Positions 30,168 through 40,109 of a stretch of 64,000 nt of DNA are shown one piece after another. This stretch comes from Pectobacterium araliae (lineage in GTDB: Bacteria; Pseudomonadota; Gammaproteobacteria; Enterobacterales; Enterobacteriaceae), in NCBI RefSeq assembly GCF_037076465.1, contig NZ_AP028908.1, positions 3,100,001-3,164,000 on the forward strand, given 5' to 3'. The notes beneath the pieces were generated by a model. It was not told where the DNA came from. It saw only the letters and a list, made by a program, of their open reading frames with translations, and ran no database searches. The first letter of the stretch is position 1. Each line of letters opens with the position of its first letter. A program made the position numbers and the translations under genes.

Positions 30168-30396
30168 AACCTAACCAGATAACCCATAAGGTAAAAATAA
30201 AGAGAGAACAACACCATCCTAGGTGCAGAGCCGCGTTTTGATAATTCCTGAATCGTCAATGACCCTTTCCTGTTAGGAAAACCTCCGACTGTGCTAACGT
30301 ACAGCGTGACATAAGACATATGACGGCATGCTGCGCGGAATCAAATTGCCAGCTATTGTGCGGTTTTCCAGCTCGGCTGAGGACTTTCGATAAACC

Positions 30397-31299
30397 ATGA
30401 TTAATCCAGCGCATTTTGACCTTCAGTCGCTCCGCATCTTTTTGCAGGTTGCTCAGACGGGCAGCCTGACCAAAGCCGCAGAAAAATTTCACATCACGCT
30501 TTCGGCCTTGAGCAAACGCATCGCCGAGCTGGAACGTACCGTGGACTGCACGCTATTTACCCGCATGCCGCGCGGCCTGACGCTCACTCCGGCAGGCAAG
30601 GAATTGGTGAATCTTGCAGGTAATGTGTTAAGCAACGTGGAGCGCATGGCGAGCGAAATGAACGACTACGCCGTTGGCGTGCGCGGCCACGTACACATGT
30701 GGGCGAATACCTCAGCGATTATTCAGTTTCTTCCACAGGATCTAGCATCGTTCCTGCTGGCGCGACCGCTCATTCGTATTAACCTGGAGGAAAAGCTCAG
30801 CAAAACCGTGGTGACGGCGCTGGCGATGGGCGAAGCCGATATCGGCATCTTCGTGGACAACGTCGGTTCACAGGGGGTCGAGAAAATCCCTTACCGTAAA
30901 GACAAGCTGGTTGTACTCGTTCCTCCTCAACACCCGCTTTCTTCCCTGCCAGAAGTGAGTTTTAACGACACATTGGGCTACGATTACGTCGGCCTCAATA
31001 GTGGTAGCTCGTTGCTGAAACAGCTGAAAGATGCCTCGGACGAACTGGGGAGAGTGCTGCGCCTGCGGGTACAGGTCAGCAGTTTTGACGGTATTTGTCG
31101 CATGATAGAAGCGGGGCTGGGGATCAGCGTCTTACCGGAGGGCGCGATTCGCCCGGAAGTGCTCGGTACTGGGTTACGCGCCATCAACCTCACCGACAAG
31201 TGGGCTTCACGCCAGCTCTGGCTGGGCGTGAAATCCGGCGCGATTCTGCAACCCGAAGTCGCTAATCTGCTGACACACCTGCGGCAATGCGGAGCATAA
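30397..31299 (+). CDS. LysR-type transcriptional regulator
   Basis: 300-residue regulator. The N-terminal winged helix-turn-helix reads LQSLRIFLQVAQTGSLTKAAEKFHITLSALSKRIAELE at residues 8-47 (DNA-recognition segment SALSKRIAELE), followed by a periplasmic-binding-like effector domain with GYDYVGLNSGSSL and MIEAGLGISVLPEGA. It faces the TSUP gene across 229 bases, the usual arrangement for a LysR regulator and its target. Effector unknown. Confidence 0.9.
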   Translation: MINPAHFDLQSLRIFLQVAQTGSLTKAAEKFHITLSALSKRIAELERTVDCTLFTRMPRGLTLTPAGKELVNLAGNVLSNVERMASEMNDYAVGVRGHVHMWANTSAIIQFLPQDLASFLLARPLIRINLEEKLSKTVVTALAMGEADIGIFVDNVGSQGVEKIPYRKDKLVVLVPPQHPLSSLPEVSFNDTLGYDYVGLNSGSSLLKQLKDASDELGRVLRLRVQVSSFDGICRMIEAGLGISVLPEGAIRPEVLGTGLRAINLTDKWASRQLWLGVKSGAILQPEVANLLTHLRQCGA

Positions 31300-31313
31300 A
31301 GGTGAAGCGAGCC

Positions 31314-32087
31314 TTAGCCTTCTTCACTGCCCGTTTTCTCATAGCCGAGACGGCCAACAAAGGGTAAACGCAGCGCGGGCGGATTCATATCCACGCCCAT
31401 GTTCAGCCCCAGAATATTGGCTTCGATGCCCTCTTCAACACCCATCGTGATACCCAGTATGCCCAGCAGAGAGATCTGCATCCCGCTCCCCGACGGCGAC
31501 CGCCCAACGGGACGTGTAATTGGGCGGTAATCTTTACCAATCGCATTGGCAGGCATATCCAGCTTGAGCGCAGGCACCTCACGGCCAATATGCGCGAGAA
31601 ACGTATTGCTATTCGGCCCCGGCCACGCATGATAGGTACTCGGCCACGGATAGCTTTTGATGGCGGCTTCAATTTGCGGGATCATAGCCTCCGCCTTGTC
31701 ACCACGGTGTTCGACTAATAGTCTCGGTTTCGCGCCATACCAATACGCATCCGCCGCTGAACGGTTCAAACGAACGACGTTATCGCTCCCCCAGCTCACC
31801 ACCTCATAGCGGCGATATTGGGTTTCCCCTGCATTCTTGAAAATGATCCACGGGTGCACCGCCACCAGCCCACGCCAGCCGTAAGTCGGCGCAGCATACA
31901 CCTGCACGACGGCTATTTGGCGGAATTGCACAGGGTTCGGCGCTAACCCGGAAGAATCGCGTTTAGCAGACCACCAACTTTGCCCACTAAATGTTTCGCC
32001 GTTACGTGTTGATTGCGCCCAACTTTGCCAAAAAGACAACAACAGCATACAAATAAACCCAATCCCCAAGAATTTGAGGTACGTCAT
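31314..32087 (-). CDS. DUF3750 family exported protein
   Basis: 257 residues from the ATG at 32087 (MTYLKFLGIGFICMLLLSFW, a signal-anchor or signal peptide). An upstream in-frame start at 32150 would add 21 residues without hydrophobic character. The body contains YGWRGLVAVHPWIIFK, YEVVSWGSDNVVR and a C-terminal GITMGVEEGIEANILGLNMG, features I associate with DUF3750. Function unknown. Convergent with the LysR gene. The following gap (32088-32455) becomes very AT-rich after 32280 and holds no gene I can support. Confidence 0.72.
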   Translation of the reverse strand: MTYLKFLGIGFICMLLLSFWQSWAQSTRNGETFSGQSWWSAKRDSSGLAPNPVQFRQIAVVQVYAAPTYGWRGLVAVHPWIIFKNAGETQYRRYEVVSWGSDNVVRLNRSAADAYWYGAKPRLLVEHRGDKAEAMIPQIEAAIKSYPWPSTYHAWPGPNSNTFLAHIGREVPALKLDMPANAIGKDYRPITRPVGRSPSGSGMQISLLGILGITMGVEEGIEANILGLNMGVDMNPPALRLPFVGRLGYEKTGSEEG

Positions 32088-32455
32088 AGGCCAGATAACT
32101 CGCAGAAAAGGAGTGGAACAGAATCGATACGCCTGCGGGCGAACACCCACAGTGAAAATCGGTCAAAAAATCACAGCGACCAGTTTACTGCCAGTTGGTT
32201 GTAAGATAAAAGCATGGGGTGAAACCTTGACCTATTTTTACGCTGTGTGGGGTTTTCACAACAGTCAGAAATGACACCAACCCTATTCCGAAAATCGGTG
32301 ACATTAAGGAATAGCAAACAGACAGCCCTATATAATATATTGATAATTAAGTTAATAGTTCTAAAATATTCAACCTGCGATAAGCGACAATCTTAACCAA
32401 TATATTTGCCACACATTGCTATTCACTCAGGGAATGAATTAAGGAAATAAAATCG

Positions 32456-33913
32456 ATGATAAGAAAAACAATGATTGCCGCGCTGCTCAGCCTGTCGACA
32501 GTATCTATCAGTCAGGCCAATGACAAGATAGAAGCACTCTACGAACGCCTGACGCAGCAGGATGCTCATGCATTAACCGCGTTGACGGCATTGGCGAAAG
32601 ACAACGACCCGCAGGCATTGAACACACTGGGGTTCATCTATGAATACGGTATCGATGTCCCGCAAAATACCCCACAAGCGATTCAGTATTATCAGCAGGC
32701 CTGCGAAATAGGCGGTAATATCGGTTGCTACAACGTCTGGTATTTTTATCAATACGGCAAAGGTGTGGCGCAGGATAAAGAACGCGCCAGACAGTTTGCA
32801 GAAAAAATGAATCGTGTCGATCTCAAAATACCGCCTGATGTCATAGCGGAAATCATCGATTATCTGTATAGCGTAAAAGCCAATGCCGATAGTGATATAT
32901 CACAGCGTTCTACGTTAATTTATGCCGCTAAAAGATACCTCACCAATGGTGATGAAGAGACACAACGTTTCTTTACCCGTATCGGCTTTAGCAAACGGGA
33001 TGTGCTACGGCTAGCAACATTCTGGGCAAAAGATGGCGATCCAGAACTGAATTTCCTGGTCGGTTATTTCTATAACTTTGGCTATGCCGCTATTAAAAAT
33101 GAAAATATTGAAGCGCTTAAATGGTTCCGTGTCGCTGCCGAAGGGGGTTATCCAGAAGCACAAAACATTCTGGGGTCGGTATATGAAAAAGGACGCTGGG
33201 GTATTCATGTAGACGGAGCAGAAGCTGAAAAATGGTATGAACGGGCAGCAAAACAAGGCAATGACAATGCGCTGATGAATCTAGGGAAAATGTATTACGA
33301 TGGCGTACTCATCAAGGCAGATTACCGTAAGGCGCATGCATTATTTGAACAGGCCTATAAAAATGACGTGACTGGCGCCAGCAGATATTTATCTCAGATG
33401 TATTACAGTGGGCAGTACGTTGGCGTTGATTGTCATCAAGCTCAAAAGTACCAAGGGAGCACAGATAACCCTTATTTTCGCCAATGTGAGAAAGACAAAC
33501 GCGAGAGAATAGCGACCCGCGACGTATTACCGCTTTTAACGTTAAAGCATGAATCTAGCCCATACGGTGGAGATAATAATCCCTATAAATGCGAGCTTAA
33601 TTTCTCTATCACTACGAATAAATTAGGCGAAGTCGCCAATTTTCGCGCTACGCTGCGACTCAAAAATAGTGAAGGTGCTTCGGCCGAACAAACACTCGCT
33701 TTCCCACCTTTTGGGTTGAGTAGTCTTGATGCCGGAATGATTGGAGAAAAATTCATTTTTTCTCAGGCATCTGCTCTACTCCCGCAGTACAAACCCGATT
33801 TTTGCCCATTCAGCGATCTGGAATATCAGGTCACCTCCGCTACCGCCACAATTAACGGCGAGGAGGTGGATGTGCTTAAAGCAGGGATATTGAAACAACA
33901 AGAAAAGCGTTAA
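32456..33913 (+). CDS. Secreted Sel1-repeat (SLR/TPR-like) protein
   Basis: 485 residues with an N-terminal signal peptide (MIRKTMIAALLSLSTVSISQANA-like, cleaved near residue 22). Sel1-type helical repeats are visible as A-xx-LG-xx-YE-xG motifs: LNTLGFIYEYGIDVPQN, CYNVWYFYQYGKGV, AQNILGSVYEKGRWG, ALMNLGKMYYDGVLI and ASRYLSQMYYSGQYV. The C-terminal 130 residues are not repetitive and unknown. Sel1 proteins act as periplasmic or secreted interaction scaffolds; a partner is not evident. A weak terminator follows at 33940-33961. Confidence 0.85.
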   Translation: MIRKTMIAALLSLSTVSISQANDKIEALYERLTQQDAHALTALTALAKDNDPQALNTLGFIYEYGIDVPQNTPQAIQYYQQACEIGGNIGCYNVWYFYQYGKGVAQDKERARQFAEKMNRVDLKIPPDVIAEIIDYLYSVKANADSDISQRSTLIYAAKRYLTNGDEETQRFFTRIGFSKRDVLRLATFWAKDGDPELNFLVGYFYNFGYAAIKNENIEALKWFRVAAEGGYPEAQNILGSVYEKGRWGIHVDGAEAEKWYERAAKQGNDNALMNLGKMYYDGVLIKADYRKAHALFEQAYKNDVTGASRYLSQMYYSGQYVGVDCHQAQKYQGSTDNPYFRQCEKDKRERIATRDVLPLLTLKHESSPYGGDNNPYKCELNFSITTNKLGEVANFRATLRLKNSEGASAEQTLAFPPFGLSSLDAGMIGEKFIFSQASALLPQYKPDFCPFSDLEYQVTSATATINGEEVDVLKAGILKQQEKR

Positions 33914-33939
33914 CACTCACGATTAATGCACTGCTTCTG

Positions 33940-33964
33940 ATAGCCCTGCGTTCTGGGCTATTTA
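33940..33964 (+). terminator. Weak terminator after the Sel1 protein
   Basis: ATAGCCC (33940-33946) pairs with GGGCTAT (33955-33961), followed by a short TT run. Confidence 0.4.
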
Positions 33965-34164
33965 ACGTTACTCAACACATTTGCCAACGTGGCTATAGCG
34001 CGAACTCATGCACTGGGCAGCAATTAAGTAGCCCAAAAGCGACCTCTTAGTGGTGCCCTCGGCATGATTCTGCCATACAGCAAACTGGCGTCATGTGGCT
34101 ATCACGAATTCAGTTCCCACTGTATCCCTGAAAACTCCATCGACGACTTATATCATTCTGACAA

Positions 34165-35019
34165 TTATTCATCATCGCGTTCTTTTCTTGCCCGCTGACG
34201 CTCGTAGAACTCATCTTCAGCAGCAATGATTTCATCGATCAGTGAATCCATATCCACTTCATGTGCCGCTTCCACGAAAAGACCGGTTAGCACTGTTTCT
34301 GGTGTTAATTTTCCGTCTTCATATAACATCCAGATTTCTTGCGCATACCGTGTTTGCAATAATTGTGGCGCGAACTGACCGTAATAAGCAGTGATGTTAT
34401 TCACATCGCGTGCAAACATGGATTCAGCAAGGTTGTTTCCCGCAGCATCCACAGCTTGTGGCAAGTCAATAATTACCGGTCCTTGCGCATCGAGCAGTAC
34501 GTTAAACTCCGATAAATCACCATGCACAATACCTGCGCACAACATGCGCACAATATTGCGGATCATCGTATTGAAATCAGCAATGGCGCTTTCTTCCGTC
34601 AGAATCACATCGCTAAGGCGTGGAGCAACAGCGCCTTCAGCATCAGTGACCAACTCCATCAGTAACACACCGTCAATGCAAATATAGGGTTGTGGTACGC
34701 GAACACCGGCATTAGCAAGACGAAACAATGCTTCGACTTCCGCGGTTTGCCAGGACTCTTCTTGTTGCTTACGCCCGAATTTTGAGTTTTTTTGCATTGC
34801 ACGGGCGTTACGCGTATTACGGACTTTGCGCCCTTCTTGGTACTGCACTGCCTGCTTAAAGCTACGCTGCATTGCTTCTTTGTAAACTTTGGCACACTGG
34901 ATTTTGTCACCACATAAAACAGTGTAAACGTCCGCTTCCTTACCACTTTTCAAGCGTTGGAGCACATTGTCTATCAGGCCATCATCGAACAGAGGTTGGA
35001 GCCTGTTTGGGATTTTCAT
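34165..35019 (-). CDS. RIO1-family protein kinase
   Basis: 284-residue bacterial RIO kinase. Visible elements: P-loop-like SGKEADVY (25-32), the ATP-binding Lys44 in CAKVYKE, catalytic loop HGDLSEFNVLL (Asp168), and metal-binding Asp185 in IIDLPQAVD, in place of DFG. The substrate of bacterial RIO proteins is unknown; eukaryotic relatives act in ribosome maturation. It is next to an integrase remnant and a TetR gene, so it may be part of an acquired segment. Confidence 0.9.
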   Translation of the reverse strand: MKIPNRLQPLFDDGLIDNVLQRLKSGKEADVYTVLCGDKIQCAKVYKEAMQRSFKQAVQYQEGRKVRNTRNARAMQKNSKFGRKQQEESWQTAEVEALFRLANAGVRVPQPYICIDGVLLMELVTDAEGAVAPRLSDVILTEESAIADFNTMIRNIVRMLCAGIVHGDLSEFNVLLDAQGPVIIDLPQAVDAAGNNLAESMFARDVNNITAYYGQFAPQLLQTRYAQEIWMLYEDGKLTPETVLTGLFVEAAHEVDMDSLIDEIIAAEDEFYERQRARKERDDE

Positions 35020-35129
35020 GCGGCTTTATACCTTATTTCAGCCGCTTTTCGTATCAACAACAAAGACGGCGATACTGGAAAAAATGGCAGAGTCTGAAGA
35101 AAGATTTTAATTCTACCAATAATCACCAG

Positions 35130-35358
35130 ATTTTGCTGACCTGCTGCAATCATCTTCTTGCTTCATTCATCCGTTCACCTACCGCTATAAGAGTGATCCC
35201 ACCGATACCTATCGACCAAAGGTAATGATTTCTTGTTTGCCGTGGATCGGGTAATGGTAGCGAAATGGCTGCGCTGGCTGCAAAAACTGGCACGGGTCAT
35301 TCACCTTGTCGCGTTTTTCCCTCTGTTTGAGGTTACGTCGTTTGGTATTGGTCAGCAT
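35130..35358 (-). pseudogene. Degenerate P4-type integrase, N-terminal remnant
   Basis: On the minus strand from the ATG at 35358 the frame reads MLTNTKRRNLKQREKRDKVN, then FRYHYPIHGKQEIITFGR before a stop. After frame changes it continues with ERMNEAR and KMIAAGQQN. This order matches the DUF4102 arm-binding start of P4/CTX-type integrases (typical: MLTDTKIRNLKP, WRFKYRFNGKEKTLTLG, RDEARKLIAAG). The catalytic domain is gone. The remaining gap 35020-35446 holds nothing else I recognise; no tRNA gene adjoins it. Confidence 0.7.
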
Positions 35359-35446
35359 GAAGCAGTGCACATACTGTGAGTATAATCAGCACTTTTGCAT
35401 TTCAGTAAGTCGGCGCTAAACGGAACTCTGTCCATCCCTCATGTCA

Positions 35447-36034
35447 CTAATCAAGCACGCCAAGCGCGAGAGCAACCAGGGCTTCAAGTTCATTGCGGGC
35501 TGCGCCGTCCCTCGCCTGAAATGAAATCATCTGCATGACGCCATGAATGAACGCTGAGCGTTGCTGAATATCACATTCAGGAGGAAGTTCGCCAGTATCG
35601 CGAGCATATTCAAGGCGCGTATGTATGAGTTCACGCGTCTTATTTCGTGCAGCTTTGAGATGTGCCCGTGCCGCCTCATTCTCCGGCAGACAGTTCACAA
35701 CACCAAGAATCAATAGACAACCGCCAGGACCCGTCGATAAAGCAACGTCTACACTAGCGAGAAGCATCCGCTGCAATCCTTCATGCAGGGTTGCAGCGTT
35801 GTTTAATTCTTGCATCGGCCTAGCACCAACCGTTTCAATATAGTGATCCACAGCTTCACAAAAGGCTTCTTCTTTGGAGCCGAAGGCGGCATAAAAGCTG
35901 GGAGGGGCAATGCCCGCCGCCGCTGTGAGATCAACCAGTTGCGCACCTTCGTAGCCTCGCTCCCAGAACACCTCCATCATCGCCTGAAGAGCGGTATCTC
36001 GGTCAAAACCGCGCGGGCGACCACGTTGAGCCAT
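35447..36034 (-). CDS. TetR/AcrR family regulator
   Basis: 195-residue repressor-type protein. N-terminal HTH: GRPRGFDRDTALQAMMEVFW then LTAAAGIAPPSFYAAFGSKE (about residues 38-57). The C-terminal helical ligand domain begins FCEAVDHYIETVGARP, similar to YcdC/TetR_C_33-type members. Divergent from a SnoaL-like gene across 101 bases that contain repeats suited to be its operator. Confidence 0.9.
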   Translation of the reverse strand: MAQRGRPRGFDRDTALQAMMEVFWERGYEGAQLVDLTAAAGIAPPSFYAAFGSKEEAFCEAVDHYIETVGARPMQELNNAATLHEGLQRMLLASVDVALSTGPGGCLLILGVVNCLPENEAARAHLKAARNKTRELIHTRLEYARDTGELPPECDIQQRSAFIHGVMQMISFQARDGAARNELEALVALALGVLD

Positions 36035-36056
36035 TACATCCTCCTTTTTTTAATTT

Positions 36057-36121
36057 TCACTACAATATTCTATTGACCTGCGACTTTGTAGACAATAGCA
36101 TTTATTTAAATCTCACTACAA
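36057..36121. promoter_or_regulatory. Candidate TetR operators in the divergent promoter region
   Basis: TCACTACAA occurs twice as a direct repeat (36057-36065 and 36113-36121), and the inverted pair CTATTG (36070-36075)/CAATAG (36093-36098) lies between them. All are between the two divergent starts. Binding is inferred from position only. Confidence 0.4.
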
Positions 36122-36135
36122 AAAAGGATCGCACT

Positions 36136-36537
36136 ATGAATATCTCCCCCAGCGCTGTTGTCGAAGAGTTCTTTCGTCGCACCGGATCAGGCGCCCCAGT
36201 CGAAAAGATCGCGGAACTCGTCAGTGAGCAGGTCGATTGGTTTGTGGCGGGCGACACAAGCATCGTGCCTTGGATCGGTCGCAAGATCGGAAAAGCCGGA
36301 GCTGCGGAATTTTACGCGCAGATCAGGGAACAGATCGAGTCGGAAGCTTTTGAGGTATGCGAAATGCTGGCGCAAGGCAATCGGGTCGTCGTTATCGGGG
36401 AGCTTGCTTCTCGCGTTTTGCGAACGGGCAAGCTGATCGAATCAGAATTTTGCTTCGACTTCACTGTCGAAAATGGCGAAATCATCCGGTTTCGTCTTTT
36501 TGAGGATAGTTTCGCCGTGGCAAAAGCCGCCGTATAA
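36136..36537 (+). CDS. SnoaL-like (NTF2-fold) protein
   Basis: 133 residues. The order VVEEFFRRTGSG, VDWFVAGDTSIVPWIG, FYAQIREQIESEAFEVCEM, RVVVIGELASRVLRTGK and FTVENGEIIRFRLFEDS is that of the SnoaL/NTF2-like cone fold, used for small-molecule isomerases, cyclases or dehydratases. ATG at 36136 with AAGGA upstream. Divergently paired with the TetR gene, so probably under its control. Substrate unknown. Confidence 0.8.
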   Translation: MNISPSAVVEEFFRRTGSGAPVEKIAELVSEQVDWFVAGDTSIVPWIGRKIGKAGAAEFYAQIREQIESEAFEVCEMLAQGNRVVVIGELASRVLRTGKLIESEFCFDFTVENGEIIRFRLFEDSFAVAKAAV

Positions 36538-36546
36538 TTACGTCGG

Positions 36547-36585
36547 CACACACGAGCCAAGGGAATCCGTAAGTCCTTTGGGCTC
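36547..36585 (+). terminator. Possible terminator after the SnoaL-like gene
   Basis: Imperfect hairpin: ACGAGCC-AAGGGA pairs with TCCTTTGGGCTCGT with one bulge and one mismatch; it is not followed by a good T-run. Confidence 0.35.
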
Positions 36586-36710
36586 GTAAGGTTCTTTGGA
36601 TAACCGTTCCTATAGCCTGCTTGGTCACACAGACGGTCGGTGTTGCGGTTTAGCGATGCCGTAAATCAGACGCTGGGTGATGAGAAAATTTGCCAGAAAG
36701 TGCCAGACAC

Positions 36711-36741
36711 AAAAATAAAAAACCCGCAGTTACGCGGGCTT
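36711..36741 (-). terminator. guaBA terminator
   Basis: On the minus strand the GC stem GCCCGC/GCGGG with loop GTAACT is followed by TTTTTTATTTTT. It lies 46 bases after the guaA stop. Confidence 0.7.
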
Positions 36742-36786
36742 AGGTATGTTTTTACGGTTTAACACAACGCTATTGCAGAAGCAGGT

Positions 36787-38364
36787 TTATTCCCACTCAA
36801 TCGTTGCCGGTGGCTTGCCTGATACGTCGTAAACAACACGGGAGATACCGTCGACTTCGTTGATGATGCGGTTGGAAACGCGGCCGAGGAAATCGTATGG
36901 CAAATGTGCCCAATGCGCAGTCATAAAGTCGATGGTTTCGACCGCACGCAGTGAGACAACCCAATCGTATTTACGACCATCGCCCATCACACCCACGGAA
37001 CGAACTGGCAGGAAGACGGTGAATGCCTGACTGACTTTGTTGTACAGATCGGCTTTGTGCAGCTCTTCAATGAAGATTGCATCCGCACGACGCAGCAGGT
37101 CACAGTATTCTTTCTTCACTTCACCCAGTACACGCACGCCCAGACCTGGGCCTGGGAACGGATGACGGTACAGCATGTTGTACGGCAAACCCAGTTCCAG
37201 ACCAATCTTGCGCACTTCGTCTTTGAACAGCTCTTTCAGCGGTTCAACCAGACCCAGCTTCATCTCTTTCGGCAGACCACCCACGTTGTGGTGTGATTTG
37301 ATCACGTGCGCTTTGCCGGTGGCAGACGCCGCAGATTCGATCACATCTGGGTAGATGGTGCCTTGCGCCAGCCATTTCACATCAGCTTGCTTGCTGGCTT
37401 CTTCATCGAACACTTCAACGAACACGCGGCCGATGATTTTACGCTTGGCTTCAGGATCGTTTTCGCCAGCCAGCTCGCTCAGGAAGCGTTCTTCTGCCGC
37501 TACATGCACAATGTTCAGTCCGAAATGGTCGCCGAACATTTCCAGAACTTGATCGGCTTCATTCAGGCGCAGCAGGCCGTTGTCGACAAACACGCAGGTC
37601 AGACGGTCACCAATCGCACGGTGCAACAGCATCGCGGTAACGGAAGAATCCACGCCGCCAGACAGACCTAAAATCACGTGGTCGTTACCCACCTGCTCAC
37701 GAATACGGTTCACCGCATCGTCGATAATCTTGGCTGGCGTCCACAACGCTTCACACTGGCAGATATCGCGTACAAAACGCTCTAGCAGACGCTGCCCCTG
37801 ACGGGTGTGCGTCACTTCTGGGTGAAACTGCACACCATAAAAACGCTTCTCTTCATTCGCCATGATGGCGAACGGACAGGTATCGGTACTGGCAACGGTC
37901 TCAAACCCTTCAGGGATCGCCGTTACTTTATCGCCGTGGCTCATCCAGACATCCAGCAGCGGCGCACCCGTGGCGCTCAACGCATCCTGAATATCACGCA
38001 CCAAGGCGCTATCCGTCTTAACTTCTACCTGCGCATAACCAAACTCACGCTCGTTGGAACCTTCAACGTGGCCACCCAACTGCATCGCCATCGTCTGCAT
38101 GCCATAGCACACGCCTAATACCGGTACGCCAGCATTGAAAACGTATTCTGGCGCGCGTGGGCTGCCAAATTCGGTGGTGCTTTCCGGGCCACCGGACAGG
38201 ATGATCCCGTTCGGATTAAAGCCGCGAATCTGCGCTTCCGTGACATCCCATGCCCACAGCTCACAGTAAACGCCCAGTTCACGCACGCGACGTGCGACCA
38301 GTTGCGTGTACTGCGAGCCGAAATCCAGAATAAGAATGCGGTGTTGATGAATGTTTTCAGTCAT
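36787..38364 (-). CDS. guaA: GMP synthase (glutamine-hydrolysing)
   Basis: 525 residues, exactly the E. coli length. N-terminal class I glutamine amidotransferase with the nucleophile in [12 protein letters not shown] and [16 protein letters not shown] His/Glu; central PP-loop ATPase motif [11 protein letters not shown]-terminal dimerisation domain ending PATIEWE. Converts XMP to GMP. Start at 38364 ([20 protein letters not shown]) fits the family. Second gene of guaBA, 107 bases after guaB. Confidence 0.97.
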   Translation of the reverse strand: MTENIHQHRILILDFGSQYTQLVARRVRELGVYCELWAWDVTEAQIRGFNPNGIILSGGPESTTEFGSPRAPEYVFNAGVPVLGVCYGMQTMAMQLGGHVEGSNEREFGYAQVEVKTDSALVRDIQDALSATGAPLLDVWMSHGDKVTAIPEGFETVASTDTCPFAIMANEEKRFYGVQFHPEVTHTRQGQRLLERFVRDICQCEALWTPAKIIDDAVNRIREQVGNDHVILGLSGGVDSSVTAMLLHRAIGDRLTCVFVDNGLLRLNEADQVLEMFGDHFGLNIVHVAAEERFLSELAGENDPEAKRKIIGRVFVEVFDEEASKQADVKWLAQGTIYPDVIESAASATGKAHVIKSHHNVGGLPKEMKLGLVEPLKELFKDEVRKIGLELGLPYNMLYRHPFPGPGLGVRVLGEVKKEYCDLLRRADAIFIEELHKADLYNKVSQAFTVFLPVRSVGVMGDGRKYDWVVSLRAVETIDFMTAHWAHLPYDFLGRVSNRIINEVDGISRVVYDVSGKPPATIEWE

Positions 38365-38471
38365 GAGGAGCGTGTTCCAAAAAGCTAAAAAATAAGTAAA
38401 CCCGGCGAATAGCCCTAAAAAGGTAGGCAATAGTACCGGGTTTATCGGGTTAAATCAGCCCGCAAATTACC

Positions 38472-39938
38472 TTATGAACCCATACGGTAGTTTGGTGACT
38501 CTTTAGTAATGGTAACGTCGTGAACGTGGCTTTCCTGAATGCCTGCCCCGCTGATACGCACGAACTCAGCCTGCGTACGCAGCGCGTCGATAGTCGCACA
38601 ACCGGTCAGTCCCATACAGGAGCGCAAGCCGCCCATCTGCTGGTGAACGATCTCTTTCAGGCGGCCTTTATAGGCTACGCGGCCTTCAATACCTTCCGGC
38701 ACCAGTTTATCGGCAGCGTTATCGGTCTGGAAGTAACGATCTGATGAGCCTTTAGACATCGCGCCCAGTGAACCCATGCCGCGATAAGATTTGAATGAAC
38801 GGCCCTGATACAGTTCAATTTCGCCCGGGGATTCTTCTGTACCTGCCAGCATGGAACCGACCATGACACAGGCCGCACCTGCTGCGATGGCCTTAGCGAT
38901 GTCGCCGGAGAAGCGGATACCGCCATCGGCGATAACCGGAATGCCCGTGCCTTCCAGCGCTTCAACCGCATCAGAGATAGCCGTAATCTGCGGTACGCCC
39001 ACGCCAGTCACGATACGAGTGGTACAGATAGAGCCAGGGCCGATACCGACTTTCACCGCGCTCACGCCAGCTTCAACCAGCGCTTTCGCGCCAGAACCCG
39101 TTGCAACGTTGCCACCGATGATTTCGAGGTTCGGATATTTAGCGCGCGTTTCACGAATACGCTGCAATACGCCTTCGGAATGGCCGTGTGAGGAGTCGAT
39201 CAACAGGACGTCTACGCCTGCGGCAACCAGCGCATCAACACGCTCTTCGTTACCCGCACCCGCGCCAACCGCCGCACCGACGCGCAGACGGCCGTGTTCG
39301 TCTTTACAGGCGTTCGGTTTGCGTTCTGCTTTCTGGAAATCTTTTACCGTGATCATGCCGATCAGGTGGAATTGCTCGTCAATGACCAGCGCTTTTTCAA
39401 CGCGTTTTTCGTGCATTTTTTGCAGCACGACATCACGCGCTTCACCTTCTTTAACCGTAACCAGACGCTCTTTCGGCGTCATGAACGCGCTAACTGGTTT
39501 TTCCAGATCGGTAACAAAACGCACGTCACGACCGGTGATGATACCAACCAGTTCGTTGTCTTTTGCGACAACCGGGTAGCCCGCGAAGCCGTTACGCTCG
39601 GTCAGCTCCTTCATTTCACGCAACGTCGTTTCCGGCGTTACTGTCTGTGGATCAACCACCACGCCGCTTTCATGTTTCTTCACGCGGCTAACTTCTTCAG
39701 CCTGACGCTCAATCGACATATTTTTGTGAATAAAGCCCAAGCCGCCTTCCTGCGCCAGCGCAATGGCCAAGCCGGATTCGGTAACGGTATCCATCGCTGC
39801 GGACAGCATAGGAATATTCAGGCGAATGTTTTTCGTCAACTGCGTGGACAGATCGGCAGTATTAGGCAAAACGGTAGAATGAGCAGGAACCAGGAGGACG
39901 TCGTCAAACGTCAGTGCTTCTTTAGCGATACGTAGCAT
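38472..39938 (-). CDS. guaB: IMP dehydrogenase
   Basis: 488 residues, the E. coli length. Catalytic barrel interrupted by a CBS pair (about residues 95-200: [21 protein letters not shown] and [21 protein letters not shown]). The active-site loop reads [13 protein letters not shown] with the catalytic Cys. Converts IMP to XMP with NAD, the first step of guanine nucleotide synthesis. Start at 39938 ([13 protein letters not shown]) matches homologues. Divergent from xseA. Confidence 0.97.
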   Translation of the reverse strand: MLRIAKEALTFDDVLLVPAHSTVLPNTADLSTQLTKNIRLNIPMLSAAMDTVTESGLAIALAQEGGLGFIHKNMSIERQAEEVSRVKKHESGVVVDPQTVTPETTLREMKELTERNGFAGYPVVAKDNELVGIITGRDVRFVTDLEKPVSAFMTPKERLVTVKEGEARDVVLQKMHEKRVEKALVIDEQFHLIGMITVKDFQKAERKPNACKDEHGRLRVGAAVGAGAGNEERVDALVAAGVDVLLIDSSHGHSEGVLQRIRETRAKYPNLEIIGGNVATGSGAKALVEAGVSAVKVGIGPGSICTTRIVTGVGVPQITAISDAVEALEGTGIPVIADGGIRFSGDIAKAIAAGAACVMVGSMLAGTEESPGEIELYQGRSFKSYRGMGSLGAMSKGSSDRYFQTDNAADKLVPEGIEGRVAYKGRLKEIVHQQMGGLRSCMGLTGCATIDALRTQAEFVRISGAGIQESHVHDVTITKESPNYRMGS

Positions 39939-39990
39939 GGGCAATATCTCACCAAGGTGGATGTAAGAATAGATAAAATATTGCCGTGGC

Positions 39991-40016
39991 ATTATACAGA
40001 GCGTAATCGGTTGCCT
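39991..40016 (-). promoter_or_regulatory. guaBA promoter with PurR-like box
   Basis: On the minus strand a TATAAT -10 element (complement of 39991-39996) follows the 16-base sequence AGGCAACCGATTACGC (complement of 40001-40016). That sequence matches the PurR palindrome ACGCAAACGTTTGCGT in 11 of 16 positions. guaBA of E. coli is repressed by PurR. The position upstream of the -10 would block RNA polymerase. Confidence 0.5.
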
Positions 40017-40109
40017 CCAGCATTATTTTACTAAAATGCTTGATTACCTGTTTCAGGTAGGTAGTATCGATCAATTAAGTGACTGTTTTAAAATTTGATC
40101 TGGCTCACA

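Noticed and set aside
37057..39935. Long plus-strand frames opposite guaA and guaB
   Set aside because: Antisense shadows of highly biased genes; no ribosome sites and no recognisable family.
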